From Maribellus sediminis (GTDB lineage Bacteria > Bacteroidota > Bacteroidia > Bacteroidales > Prolixibacteraceae), in contig NZ_WXUB01000007.1 of assembly GCF_011799805.1 (NCBI RefSeq), positions 1 to 64,000 on the forward strand: a stretch of 64,000 nt of DNA. The letters are read 5' to 3'. Each line of letters opens with the position of its first letter. The stretch's first letter is position 1. The notes beneath the pieces were generated by a model. The model saw nothing but the letters and a program-made list of their open reading frames with translations, had not been told where the DNA came from and made no database searches. Both the position numbers and the translations under genes were made by a program. This document shows positions 23,082 through 31,860 of this stretch, in pieces.

Positions 23082-25157
23082 TTAAGTTTTATCAGTTAAT
23101 TTAATTGGAATGAACAGTTCGATTCTAGTTCCTGTCGCATTTCCTGAACCGTCTTTCAAATCATGAATTTCCTGTACAATAATATGTTTTCCTTTGGCAT
23201 TTATTTCATCAATAACGCTCTGTATTGTCTTAATACCCAATCCTTTTGAATCGCGCTGCATTTTCGACGACTGTTCGCGTCCAATTCCGTTATCTTCAAT
23301 CGTAATTCTCAAAGCTTCGCCATCCAGGCGGGCATTTACTTTTAATAAGCCATTGCCTCCTTTGGAAATTAAACCGTGATTAACAGCATTTTCAACATGC
23401 ACCTGAACCATCATCCGCGGAATCTGAATTTCATTTAGTTTATGGTCTGAAACCTTTATTTCGTAATCAAACAACTGTTTAAACCTAAATTTTTGGAGTT
23501 CTAAATAGTTCACTACCAAATCCATTTCCTGTTCAAACGGAATAAGTGTGTCGTCAAAATTATCGAGCAGCGTTCTGGTCATTTTCGAGAAACGCATAAA
23601 AACCTCATAAGCCTGTTCGGTATCTCCTTTTTTGATTACAGAAGCCACTCCGTTAAAAGTATTAAAAATAAAATGTGGATTTAACTGATTACGAAACGAT
23701 TTCAAACGCAAATCGCGCACCTGGTTTTGCAATTCATATTTCTCTGTGAGTTGCCTCGATCTGGCATTTTGCCACATCCAGATAATGTATGCTATCACAA
23801 AATAAACCAACAAATAAAAAGGATATTTTAGCCAAAAAAATGGATTCGAGTTCAGCGTATAGTATTGAACATTATCAGAATTAATTACCATAAACTGATT
23901 TTGAACGGGACTAGGTGCAATCATTGCAGAGTTATCGATACCAAGATCCGGTTTCAGGATAATTTCATCGTTTAAATCTTCAAGAAATAAATGAATTTGG
24001 TTCTTAAGGTCAATGGTAAAATACACCAACCCGGTATTTCCTGTTAAATCGAAAGCAGCACGGATCAGATTTTCTGATATGAATCCTAAATTCCGTGTTT
24101 TACTGATCTTCAAATCACGATCGAAATAAAAAACTCTTCCTCCACTGGAAAAGAGTATAAAATCGTTTTCACTTAAACGGTAGAATTGTACGGCTTTCCC
24201 CAAATCGCCTTCGAAAAACAGCGTATCTCTATCGCCTCCGTTGCCATCCAAAGAAACCTTTGTGGCAAAGGTCAGATTATTCTCGCTTGAATAGCTGTGA
24301 TATAGCGCCAGTATTTCACCTCTACTCTCATCGAGAAAGTAATAATAAATGTGCGAAGCAATCCCGGGAGGAAACTCAACCGGTGGGTAAACAGGTTCCA
24401 GATTAGAATTAAAAACAAAGAGGCGCGGCCGATCATCGTGGTATTTCACATCGGTTTCAGGAGTAATATTATCGGCGGATGAACCTACACACAGCAATTC
24501 TTTATTCCCATCGGCACCCAAATCAAAAGGAGTCAAAGCAGAAAAATGCACACCAAATTCTTCAGAAGTGTCCAGTTTCTCAGTGTCAGGATGAAAAACA
24601 AACAATTTTCTTGGGAACCAGTTATATCCAACTAATACAGAAAAAACCAATTCTTTATTTCCGTCACCATCAAAGTCAAAGAATTCCATTTGCGCAACCG
24701 AAACATCAAAATTAGAACGACGTGTGTCGATGGTGGTAACAAAAAAAGTGTGAAATTCCGTATCAGTATCGTAGGGCTCGTTCCAACTCATAAACAGCGA
24801 GTCCTCTTTCATTGTGAAACCATAAACATCTGTTAATCCGTCCCGGTCAGCATCAACAAAAAAAAGCCGGGACAGACCATTGTTGTAAAAATATGGGAAG
24901 TTAAATTGGTTATACAATTTATTCTCAGTGTAACAATGAAACGCCAGTAGATTTTGCTCGGCTCCGAATGATTCAACACGTTCTAACAGCCCGTCATTTT
25001 GTAGATCATGAAAGTAAACAGTGCCATTTACTCCTGCTTTTCGTTCTATGGAATCCAGTGTGATTTTGTATTTGCTGAACACCGGCGGTAACATCGCAAT
25101 TATCGGAATTGTGATGAGAAGAGCGAGAAACCATATGGATGTCAGAATACGTTTCAT
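23082..25157 (-). CDS. LytS-type histidine kinase with extracytoplasmic FG-GAP repeats
   Basis: A 691-residue sensor kinase. One membrane segment lies near residues 8-24; residues 35-435 form a large periplasmic beta-repeat region with FG-GAP/EF-hand-like calcium loops (DADRDGLTD 102-110, DFDGDGNKE 161-169, DLGADGNKE 212-220). A second membrane segment spans about 443-461. The cytoplasmic part has the phospho-His H495 in LNPHFIFNT and an HATPase_c domain (VENAVNHG, DNGIGREQSSKM). The repeats suggest binding of an external ligand or surface sensing. It follows rmuC by 6 bases and precedes its regulator by 4. Confidence 0.93.
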   Translation of the reverse strand: MKRILTSIWFLALLITIPIIAMLPPVFSKYKITLDSIERKAGVNGTVYFHDLQNDGLLERVESFGAEQNLLAFHCYTENKLYNQFNFPYFYNNGLSRLFFVDADRDGLTDVYGFTMKEDSLFMSWNEPYDTDTEFHTFFVTTIDTRRSNFDVSVAQMEFFDFDGDGNKELVFSVLVGYNWFPRKLFVFHPDTEKLDTSEEFGVHFSALTPFDLGADGNKELLCVGSSADNITPETDVKYHDDRPRLFVFNSNLEPVYPPVEFPPGIASHIYYYFLDESRGEILALYHSYSSENNLTFATKVSLDGNGGDRDTLFFEGDLGKAVQFYRLSENDFILFSSGGRVFYFDRDLKISKTRNLGFISENLIRAAFDLTGNTGLVYFTIDLKNQIHLFLEDLNDEIILKPDLGIDNSAMIAPSPVQNQFMVINSDNVQYYTLNSNPFFWLKYPFYLLVYFVIAYIIWMWQNARSRQLTEKYELQNQVRDLRLKSFRNQLNPHFIFNTFNGVASVIKKGDTEQAYEVFMRFSKMTRTLLDNFDDTLIPFEQEMDLVVNYLELQKFRFKQLFDYEIKVSDHKLNEIQIPRMMVQVHVENAVNHGLISKGGNGLLKVNARLDGEALRITIEDNGIGREQSSKMQRDSKGLGIKTIQSVIDEINAKGKHIIVQEIHDLKDGSGNATGTRIELFIPIKLTDKT

Positions 25158-25163
25158 TAAATA

Positions 25164-26480
25164 TTATTCGTCCAACATATTCCGGGGCAATTCCTTGGTG
25201 GCTTTTGCTCCCAGTTTTTTAATGTTTTCGGCCCGGCGAACCAGGTTTCCGGCTCCTATATGTAATTTATTTAGAGCCGAATCGTAAGTTTTTCGGGTTG
25301 TATCGAGGTTCTTGCCAATGTTCTCCATGTCGGCAATAAAACCCACAAACTTGTCGTAGAGCGCACCGCCCTGCTTGGCAATTTCAATGGCGTTTCGGGT
25401 TTGGTTTTCCTGTTGCCAAATGGATGAAATGGTACGCAATGTAGCCAGTAAAGTTGATGGGCTAACCAACACCACCTTCTGGTCCCAGGCAAAAGAAAAC
25501 AGTTCCTGGTCTTCCTGAATGGCCACACTGAATGAGGATTCAATCGGAATGAACAACAGCACAAAATCAGGTGAATTCAGTTTGCTGGCCGACTGGTAAT
25601 GTTTTTCGCTCAAGCCTTTGATGTGGGTTTTCAAACTCAGCAAATGTTCTTTCAGGTGTTTCTGACGTTCTTCTTCCGCTTCGGCATTTACTGCTCTTTC
25701 ATAAGCAATTAACGAAACTTTCGAGTCGACAATAATGTGCTTGTTATCGGGCAGGTTGATCACAATATCAGGCTGAACACGTCTGCCGTCTTCAGTGGTA
25801 TCGCTGAATTGTTTCTGATAGCCTTCCTCGCCTTCATTCAATCCCGACCGTTCGAGAATGCGCTCAAGTACCACTTCACCCCAGTTACCCTGTTTTTTCA
25901 CATCACCTTTTAAGGCTTTGGTCAGGTTGCTGGCTTCTTCGCTGATCTTATTGTTCAGGTCGTATAATTTCAGGAGCTCTGCCCGAAGTTGTGTTTGGTC
26001 CTTTAAGCCCTTCTGGTAAGTATCTTCCACTTTTTGTTCGAAAAGCAGGATCTTTTCCTTGAGCGGGTTCAATACATCGCCAATATTCTTTTGATTGACT
26101 TCAGTAAATTTTTTGCTGTTTGTTTCGAGTATTTTATTGGCCACATTTTCAAATTCGGTTGTAAATTTCTTTTGCAGCTCTTCCATCTCCTGTTTTTGGG
26201 TGGTCAGCTTTTCGCGAAGGTTTACAAACTCCACCTCGGCCTTTGCCAAACGCTGTAAATTAACTTCATTCTGGCTCTCAAGTGTTTTTATTTCTTCCTT
26301 TAAATTTTCGTTTTCAGTAGTAAGAAACGACAGCCTTTCGCTGAGCTGGGCCTGTTTAATTTCGAATTCGCTTTTCTGTTCCAGCCAGACCGTATTCTTT
26401 GTTTTCGATTTTAACTGACTCCATAAAAATACAACAACAGCCCCCAACACAAGACCAACAACAAGGTAGATGATTTCCAT
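25164..26480 (-). CDS. rmuC: DNA recombination protein RmuC
   Basis: A 438-residue membrane-anchored protein: one N-terminal transmembrane helix (residues 2-20), a long coiled coil (about 30-140), then the RmuC nuclease-like domain with KKQGNWGEVVLERILERSGL, VQPDIVINLPDNKHIIVDSKVSL and YERAVNAE. In E. coli RmuC limits inversion rearrangements at short inverted repeats. It is first in a three-gene run with the kinase-regulator pair, an arrangement without an obvious functional link. Confidence 0.95.
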   Translation of the reverse strand: MEIIYLVVGLVLGAVVVFLWSQLKSKTKNTVWLEQKSEFEIKQAQLSERLSFLTTENENLKEEIKTLESQNEVNLQRLAKAEVEFVNLREKLTTQKQEMEELQKKFTTEFENVANKILETNSKKFTEVNQKNIGDVLNPLKEKILLFEQKVEDTYQKGLKDQTQLRAELLKLYDLNNKISEEASNLTKALKGDVKKQGNWGEVVLERILERSGLNEGEEGYQKQFSDTTEDGRRVQPDIVINLPDNKHIIVDSKVSLIAYERAVNAEAEEERQKHLKEHLLSLKTHIKGLSEKHYQSASKLNSPDFVLLFIPIESSFSVAIQEDQELFSFAWDQKVVLVSPSTLLATLRTISSIWQQENQTRNAIEIAKQGGALYDKFVGFIADMENIGKNLDTTRKTYDSALNKLHIGAGNLVRRAENIKKLGAKATKELPRNMLDE

Positions 26481-26607
26481 AAATTGATTATTTGAAACTT
26501 AAAAATACAAAATAGAAGCTACGCACTGATGATTCGGGCAAAAAACTAATGAACGAATTTTCAGCCCCCTGATATTTTGTTATTTTAGACCGCCAAAATA
26601 CCCGACT

Positions 26608-27270
26608 ATGGATGTTAAAATCGAAGCCGGCTGGAAAAGTCAACTGGCCACTGAATTTGAAAAAGACTACTTCTCGCAACTCATCACTTTTGTGCATGAG
26701 GAATACAAAACCAAACGGATTTATCCTCCCGGCAAACTTATTTTTAATGCTTTTGACCAGTGTCCTTTCGCAGATCTGAAAGTGGTTATTATCGGGCAGG
26801 ATCCATACCACGGTCCTGGACAAGCGCACGGCCTTTGTTTTTCGGTGAACGATGGCATTCCTTTTCCGCCAAGTTTGCGCAATATTTTTAAGGAACTGAA
26901 AGACGATGTAGGCAAAGAAATTCCAAAGAGCGGTGATCTTACCGACTGGGCGAAGCAGGGCGTTTTGTTGCTGAATGCTACTTTAACGGTTCGTGCACAC
27001 CAGGCGGGTTCGCACCAGAAAAAAGGCTGGGAAGAATTTACCGATGCGGCCATCCACACAGCCAGCGAACAAAAAGAGCACCTGGTATTTTTGTTGTGGG
27101 GAAATTATGCTATCAGCAAACGAAGATTGATCGATGAAAATAAACATTTGGTTCTGACATCAGTTCATCCTTCGCCACTATCTGCCAGCCGGGGATTTTT
27201 CGGGAACAAACATTTCAGCCGGGCAAATGAGTTTTTAGTTAGCAAAGGATTGAAACCAATAAACTGGTAA
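26608..27270 (+). CDS. ung: Uracil-DNA glycosylase (family 1)
   Basis: Removes uracil from DNA to start base-excision repair. The 220-residue enzyme has the water-activating loop GQDPYHG (63-69, catalytic D65), the uracil-stacking [24 protein letters not shown] with the uracil-binding Asn, and the minor-groove loop [13 protein letters not shown]. Length and motifs match UNG closely. It is divergent from rmuC and convergent with the KAS III gene. Confidence 0.97.
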   Translation: MDVKIEAGWKSQLATEFEKDYFSQLITFVHEEYKTKRIYPPGKLIFNAFDQCPFADLKVVIIGQDPYHGPGQAHGLCFSVNDGIPFPPSLRNIFKELKDDVGKEIPKSGDLTDWAKQGVLLLNATLTVRAHQAGSHQKKGWEEFTDAAIHTASEQKEHLVFLLWGNYAISKRRLIDENKHLVLTSVHPSPLSASRGFFGNKHFSRANEFLVSKGLKPINW

Positions 27271-27274
27271 CAAA

Positions 27275-27302
27275 AAAGCCGAAACAAAACTGCTCCGGCT
27301 TT
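27275..27302. terminator. Terminator between ung and the KAS III gene
   Basis: AAAGCCG (27275-27281) pairs with CGGCTTT (27296-27302) across a 14-base loop, flanked by A residues to the left and T residues to the right. Placed between convergent genes, it may serve both strands. Confidence 0.55.
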
Positions 27303-27317
27303 CCAATATTTTATTCT

Positions 27318-27352
27318 ACTTTGAACTTTAAACCCTGAACTCTAAACTAAAG
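27318..27352. repeat. Heptamer tandem repeat ending at the KAS III stop codon
   Basis: Five 7-base units fit ACYYTRA or a near variant: ACTTTGA, ACTTTAA, ACCCTGA, ACTCTAA and ACTAAAG. The last unit ends at 27352, the base before the stop codon (27353-27355). The same heptamer family recurs at 44470-44497 over another stop codon. Confidence 0.75.
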
Positions 27353-28435
27353 TTACCACTTGTAAACGATCGAGTTGATATTCATTCCGGCTCCTACTGA
27401 ACAGAGAATCGTGTAATCACCTTCGTTTACTTCCTGTCCTTCCATTTTTCCTTTTAGTACTAAATCGAGCAGCGTTGGTACGGTAGCTGTTGATGAGTTA
27501 CCAAGTTTACGGATACTCATTGGCATAATTCCTTCCGGAATTTCTTTCTCACCGTAAGCTTTAAAAACACCGGCAAGAATAGCCTCGTCCATTTTTTCGT
27601 TGGCCTGGTGAATAAAAACCTTTTTCACATCGCTCAATTCAATACCGGCTTTTTCGATGCTGTCTTTCACAACTCCGGGAACGGTAGTAATGGCGTAAAT
27701 GTACAATTTGTGACCGGTCATTTTTATAAACAGCTCGTCGCCTTCAAAATCGGGATTACTTGATGGTCCCAGGGTCAGCAAACTGGCGTACTGAACAGAA
27801 TCAGAACGGCTTGAATGAGCAATGATACCAATTGGTTCTTCGCTTTCAACAGCCTCAACAACAGTAGCTCCGGCGCCATCGGCGTAAATCATCGAATCGC
27901 GGTCGTGCGGATCGGAAATACGCGACAAAACATCGGCACCAACAACCACTCCACGTTTCCAGAATCCACTTTTAATGTAGGCATCGGCAACAATCATCGC
28001 CTGTGTCCATCCCGGACAACCCGATACCACATCATGACATATACAAGCCGGATTCTTAATCTTGAGCTTCATTTTCACTTTGTTGGCCAATCCCGGCAAA
28101 ATATCGGTACGAACATTACCCTCAGTGATATCGCCAAAATTATGACCGAGTATAATAAAGTCGAGGCTTTCCTTTGAAATACCAGCATCCTTGCAGGCTT
28201 CATCGATGGCAAAAGCAGCAATATCAGAAGTTACCTGATCTTCTGCCACATACCTTCTCTCCTCGATATTTGTGATCTCCCTGAATTTTTGGATGATCTC
28301 CTCATTGGTTTTGTCTTCAATTTTTTTTCCTGAAGGTGTAAAAAACTCATGCTTCAAAAAGTAGCTGTTTTTTACTATTTGAGGAGGAAGGTAACTTCCT
28401 GTTCCAATAATTCTGGTATATGTCTTTTTTGTCAT
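27353..28435 (-). CDS. 3-oxoacyl-ACP synthase III family protein
   Basis: A 360-residue thiolase-fold ketosynthase. The catalytic cysteine is C140 in HDVVSGCPGWTQA, the His is in KVFIHQANEKM and the Asn in LGNSSTATVPTL, completing the Cys-His-Asn triad of FabH-like enzymes. It is longer than E. coli FabH (317) and has an N-terminal insertion (FFTPSGKKIEDKTNEEIIQK). It may start fatty-acid synthesis or make a special acyl product; no acyl-carrier gene is next to it. It follows lpxH by 22 bases. Confidence 0.88.
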   Translation of the reverse strand: MTKKTYTRIIGTGSYLPPQIVKNSYFLKHEFFTPSGKKIEDKTNEEIIQKFREITNIEERRYVAEDQVTSDIAAFAIDEACKDAGISKESLDFIILGHNFGDITEGNVRTDILPGLANKVKMKLKIKNPACICHDVVSGCPGWTQAMIVADAYIKSGFWKRGVVVGADVLSRISDPHDRDSMIYADGAGATVVEAVESEEPIGIIAHSSRSDSVQYASLLTLGPSSNPDFEGDELFIKMTGHKLYIYAITTVPGVVKDSIEKAGIELSDVKKVFIHQANEKMDEAILAGVFKAYGEKEIPEGIMPMSIRKLGNSSTATVPTLLDLVLKGKMEGQEVNEGDYTILCSVGAGMNINSIVYKW

Positions 28436-28457
28436 AATCCTCTGCTAAGCCTATGCT

Positions 28458-29204
28458 TCAATTGTATTGTTTTAATTCAAAATCCTCGCCATCGAAAACA
28501 CCGTAGGAAAAACTGTTTATCCAGTCGCCAAGTAAAATAAAGGTGGCATTTCCGTCCATTTTATGTTTTACCATCCGGTGCCTGTGTCCCATTACAAAAT
28601 AATCTACCGGCGTGTTTTTCAAAAAATCAGCGGCAAATTTATACATTCCATCCTGAACTACCATGAAATCATCATCAATATCAGATTTTGATAACCTACT
28701 GGACGCAGACCATTTATGTGCGAGCCAAAATGCAAAATTCGGATGTAATCTCGAAAAAAGCCATTGCATAGGTTTGTTGGTAAAAACCTTCTTTAGCAAC
28801 AGGTAACCTTTATCCGAAGCATCCAGGCCGTCGCCATGTGCTAAAAAGAATTTTTTACCCCTGATTTCGGTAATAAATTCTTCGTGATGAACGACCACGC
28901 CGGTTTCTTCAGCCAGGTAATCATACACCCAAACATCATGATTGCCCGTAAAAAAATGTACAGGAATTCCGCGGTCGGTAAGATCTGCGATCCGTCCCAG
29001 AACCCGGGTAAAACCACGCGGGGCAACTTTTTTGTATTCGTACCAGAAATCGAAAATGTCGCCCATCAGGTACAATTCGGCAACATCGTCTTTTATTTCG
29101 TCGAGCCAACGGGTAAAACGTAATTCTCGCTCCCGGTTATTTTTGAGCGCTGGTGCTCCAAGGTGAACATCGGAAACGAAATATATTGAGCCTTTTTCAG
29201 CCAA
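28458..29204 (-). CDS. lpxH: UDP-2,3-diacylglucosamine diphosphatase LpxH-like
   Basis: Hydrolyses UDP-diacylglucosamine to lipid X in lipid A synthesis. The 248-residue metallophosphoesterase has the full set of metal motifs: FVSDVHLGAP, LMGDIFDFWYEY, FTGNHDVWVYD, FLAHGDGLD and MGHRHRMVKH. The FWYEY segment and the spacing fit LpxH/LpxH2 rather than LpxI or LpxG. It is between the TlpA-like gene (18 bases) and the KAS III gene (22 bases). Confidence 0.9.
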   Translation of the reverse strand: MAEKGSIYFVSDVHLGAPALKNNRERELRFTRWLDEIKDDVAELYLMGDIFDFWYEYKKVAPRGFTRVLGRIADLTDRGIPVHFFTGNHDVWVYDYLAEETGVVVHHEEFITEIRGKKFFLAHGDGLDASDKGYLLLKKVFTNKPMQWLFSRLHPNFAFWLAHKWSASSRLSKSDIDDDFMVVQDGMYKFAADFLKNTPVDYFVMGHRHRMVKHKMDGNATFILLGDWINSFSYGVFDGEDFELKQYN

Positions 29205-29222
29205 AACGAGGTAGTTTTTTAT

Positions 29223-30383
29223 TTATTTCAGCAGGTTTGCCACAGCTTTTTCCAAGCCTGGTCCCTGAAGATTCTTAGCAGCAATAGAGCCGTCTTTATC
29301 GAGCAGATAGTTCGACGGCACCGACTGGATGTTGTATATACGGGAAGCCAGAACGCTACCCTGCATATCGCCAACATTAATCCAGCTCAGTTTATCCTGG
29401 TCGATGGCATCCACCCATTCGGCACGGTTCTGATCGATACTTACCTGGTAAATTTCGAAACCTTTATTTTTGTACTTCTTATACAATTCAACCAATACCG
29501 GATTTTGAATGCGTGAACCCCGGTCGACTGCCGACCAGAAATGCACCAGCACCACTTTCCCTCGTAAAGACGAGAGTGATATTTCATTTCCATCAGGATC
29601 GGGCAAAACGATGTCAGGACTGTTTTCGCCTTGTTCCTGTATAAATTTTTTCATCCGGTCAGCTTGTTCCTGACGCACAAATTGCAAGGTGTTATTGTAT
29701 AAAGCCTGCACCTGTTCCGATTGCGGGTAAATTGAATTAAGCGCCGAGGCAGCTGTTTTCATCAACTGCAAATCGCGAACAATATAATTACGGTCCTGAG
29801 GATTGAATTTCTGGTACAATGCAAGTACGCTGGCCATCGAAAAGGGATTTTCGCGCACGAAATTGGTTGAAAACTCAATCTGCTCTTCCACAATCCTGTC
29901 ATACTCAGCGGCCCATTTCGGACGAACCGCATCGTAGTCGGGATTTCCTTCGTATAAGTCATTCAGCGACTGCAGCGAATCAAGTTTATTTTGTGTCTGC
30001 TTCAACTTTGAATCAAGCATGTGCACCTGTTCCGAACCGGTTGAGCCACTTACGCTGTATTCCCTGTGAAAATTTGCTGCATCGGCACTAACCACTACAT
30101 TTTCAGCAGAATCAACTAACAAGGTAATAAAATTGCGCTCATTCAGTTTCAACAAATAATAGGTTGGAATACTGGTCTGTCCTTCAAATTTAAACTCGCC
30201 TTTTTTGTTGATCTTAACTTTCCCGAGTGACTTTAGCGAACTGGTATGCAATTCTTCCAAATATATGGTATCGCCTTCGGCATGCGTGATTACACCACTA
30301 ATGGTAAACTGATTTTCATTTTTTGAGCAGCTAACCAAAATAACTGCTATAAGTAGTACGAAATATGAGATTTTCTTAGCCAT
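29223..30383 (-). CDS. TlpA/DUF4369-family lipoprotein lacking the CxxC motif
   Basis: A 386-residue lipoprotein (lipobox LVSC, C19). Residues 25-115 form a DUF4369-type beta domain (FTISGVITHAEGDTIYLEEL), 120-250 a helical region, and 255-386 a thioredoxin/AhpC-TSA fold (IVLPDPDGNEISLSSLRGKVVLVHFWS). Where TlpA proteins have W-C-x-x-C, this protein reads HFWSAVDRGSR (281-291), so both redox cysteines are gone. It cannot work as a thiol oxidoreductase in the usual way and may have a binding or structural role in the periplasm. Confidence 0.88.
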   Translation of the reverse strand: MAKKISYFVLLIAVILVSCSKNENQFTISGVITHAEGDTIYLEELHTSSLKSLGKVKINKKGEFKFEGQTSIPTYYLLKLNERNFITLLVDSAENVVVSADAANFHREYSVSGSTGSEQVHMLDSKLKQTQNKLDSLQSLNDLYEGNPDYDAVRPKWAAEYDRIVEEQIEFSTNFVRENPFSMASVLALYQKFNPQDRNYIVRDLQLMKTAASALNSIYPQSEQVQALYNNTLQFVRQEQADRMKKFIQEQGENSPDIVLPDPDGNEISLSSLRGKVVLVHFWSAVDRGSRIQNPVLVELYKKYKNKGFEIYQVSIDQNRAEWVDAIDQDKLSWINVGDMQGSVLASRIYNIQSVPSNYLLDKDGSIAAKNLQGPGLEKAVANLLK

Positions 30384-30612
30384 TGCGTTGAATTAAAGGG
30401 CGTAAAATTAATAAATTTGAATAGAGGAAAAATAGCAAAACACCATTTATAACATATTTTAATTCTTCAATCCCTTTATCAGGCTCTATATTTTAGACTT
30501 ACAGGCATTTACCTACAAGAATTGCTGATAATAACCAAGGATACTGCGGTAATTTTAGGCTGCGATAAATGAAAACCTAAATACTGATTTTCTGTGGCAT
30601 GAAAATTTTCAA

Positions 30613-30620
30613 TAGGTTTG
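30613..30620 (+). promoter_or_regulatory. Possible -7 box upstream of ribF
   Basis: TAGGTTTG matches TAnnTTTG exactly, 34 bases before the ribF start codon. No good -33 TTG is seen at the right distance, so the call is tentative. The remaining gap 30384-30612 has no visible gene and no FMN riboswitch was recognised. Confidence 0.35.
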
Positions 30621-30653
30621 TAGCAAATTTAGTTGAGCTGAACGCTTAAAAAA

Positions 30654-31589
30654 ATGAAGATTCATTATTCGCTTGATAATTTCGACGCCCGTTCACCTGT
30701 GGTTACCATCGGTACTTTCGACGGCTTGCACAAAGGTCATCAACTTATTCTGAATAAGTTGAAAGCTCTGGCCGCTGAAAAAAACGGAGAAACCGTTGTT
30801 TTTACTTTTTACCCACACCCGCGGGTTGTAACGGCGCCCGATGAAAGCAGCCTGCGTTTGCTTACCACTAAGGATGAAAAAACCGAGCTTTTCAGAAAAC
30901 AGGGAATCGATCACCTGGTTATTTACCCCTTCGATAAAGCCTTTGCAGCATTAAGCTACGCTGAATTTGTGAAACAGATTCTGGTAGATAAAATGCACAC
31001 CAAATGTTTGGTTGTAGGCTACGATCATAAGTTCGGAAAAAACCGTGAAGGTGGTTTTGAGTACCTACAAGCCTGTGCTGAAAAATATGGTTTCGAAATT
31101 GAAAAACTGGACGCATTGAGCGTTGAAGGGGAAAATATCAGCTCTACCCTGATCAGGGCGGCACTTCAAAGCGGTGATATTAAAAAAGCGAACCATTATT
31201 TTGGCCATGAATTTACCTTGCACGGTACCGTTGTTGAAGGCAAACAGGTGGGCCGGAAAATGGGTTTCCCAACTGCAAATATTGAAGCTTCAGATAAATA
31301 CAAAATTATACCGGGCTACGGAGTTTATGCCGTTAAGGTTGAATTGGATGGCAGAAAACATAAAGGAATGCTGAACATCGGTACCCGGCCTACTTTTAAT
31401 AAAAATGCCGACAACCGAAGTATCGAGGTCAATATCTTTGACCTTTCAGAAGACATTTACGGCAAAAAGATTACCATTAGTTTTGTTGCAAAAATCAGGG
31501 AAGAACAGAAATTTCCGGGAATTAATGCGCTTATCGAACAGTTGAAACTGGATAGGGAAAGTGCTTTGGAAATTCTGAAAAATTCCTAG
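30654..31589 (+). CDS. ribF: Bifunctional riboflavin kinase / FAD synthetase
   Basis: Converts riboflavin to FMN and FMN to FAD. The N-terminal nucleotidyltransferase domain has TIGTFDGLHKGHQL and VVGYDHKFGKNREGG with ISSTLIRAAL; the C-terminal riboflavin kinase domain (from about residue 180) has HGTVVEGKQVGRKMGFPTANI and GVYAVKVELDG, then IGTRPTFN. The 311-residue length is normal for the bifunctional enzyme. Confidence 0.96.
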   Translation: MKIHYSLDNFDARSPVVTIGTFDGLHKGHQLILNKLKALAAEKNGETVVFTFYPHPRVVTAPDESSLRLLTTKDEKTELFRKQGIDHLVIYPFDKAFAALSYAEFVKQILVDKMHTKCLVVGYDHKFGKNREGGFEYLQACAEKYGFEIEKLDALSVEGENISSTLIRAALQSGDIKKANHYFGHEFTLHGTVVEGKQVGRKMGFPTANIEASDKYKIIPGYGVYAVKVELDGRKHKGMLNIGTRPTFNKNADNRSIEVNIFDLSEDIYGKKITISFVAKIREEQKFPGINALIEQLKLDRESALEILKNS

Positions 31590-31838
31590 TTTATCTATTG
31601 CATTGCTTCTTCACTATAGTTCCCGACTGGAACGGCCTTTTTTAATCAAGCCTTGAATCAAAGCAAAACCATAGAGAAAAGGAGAAGCTTCGAGTAAGCG
31701 AGAAGATCACTCCTTTGAACTAAGGTTATGCGAAGATGAAGGGTAAAGATTAAAAGCAGCCTTGAATTTTCTGCTTCGTCTTTGCTTCAAGGCAAAGATG
31801 AAGGCCTCCGGCAGGAAAAATCGATATATTAAACTTCA

Positions 31839-31860
31839 ATTGAGATTTTCAAATCTCAAT
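31839..31860 (-). terminator. Hairpin overlapping the stop codon of the EEP hydrolase
   Basis: ATTGAGATTT (31839-31848) and AAATCTCAAT (31851-31860) are perfect 10-bp complements with a 2-base centre. The stop codon (31856-31858) lies inside the right arm. No T-run follows. The gap 31590-31838 has no identifiable gene. Confidence 0.45.
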
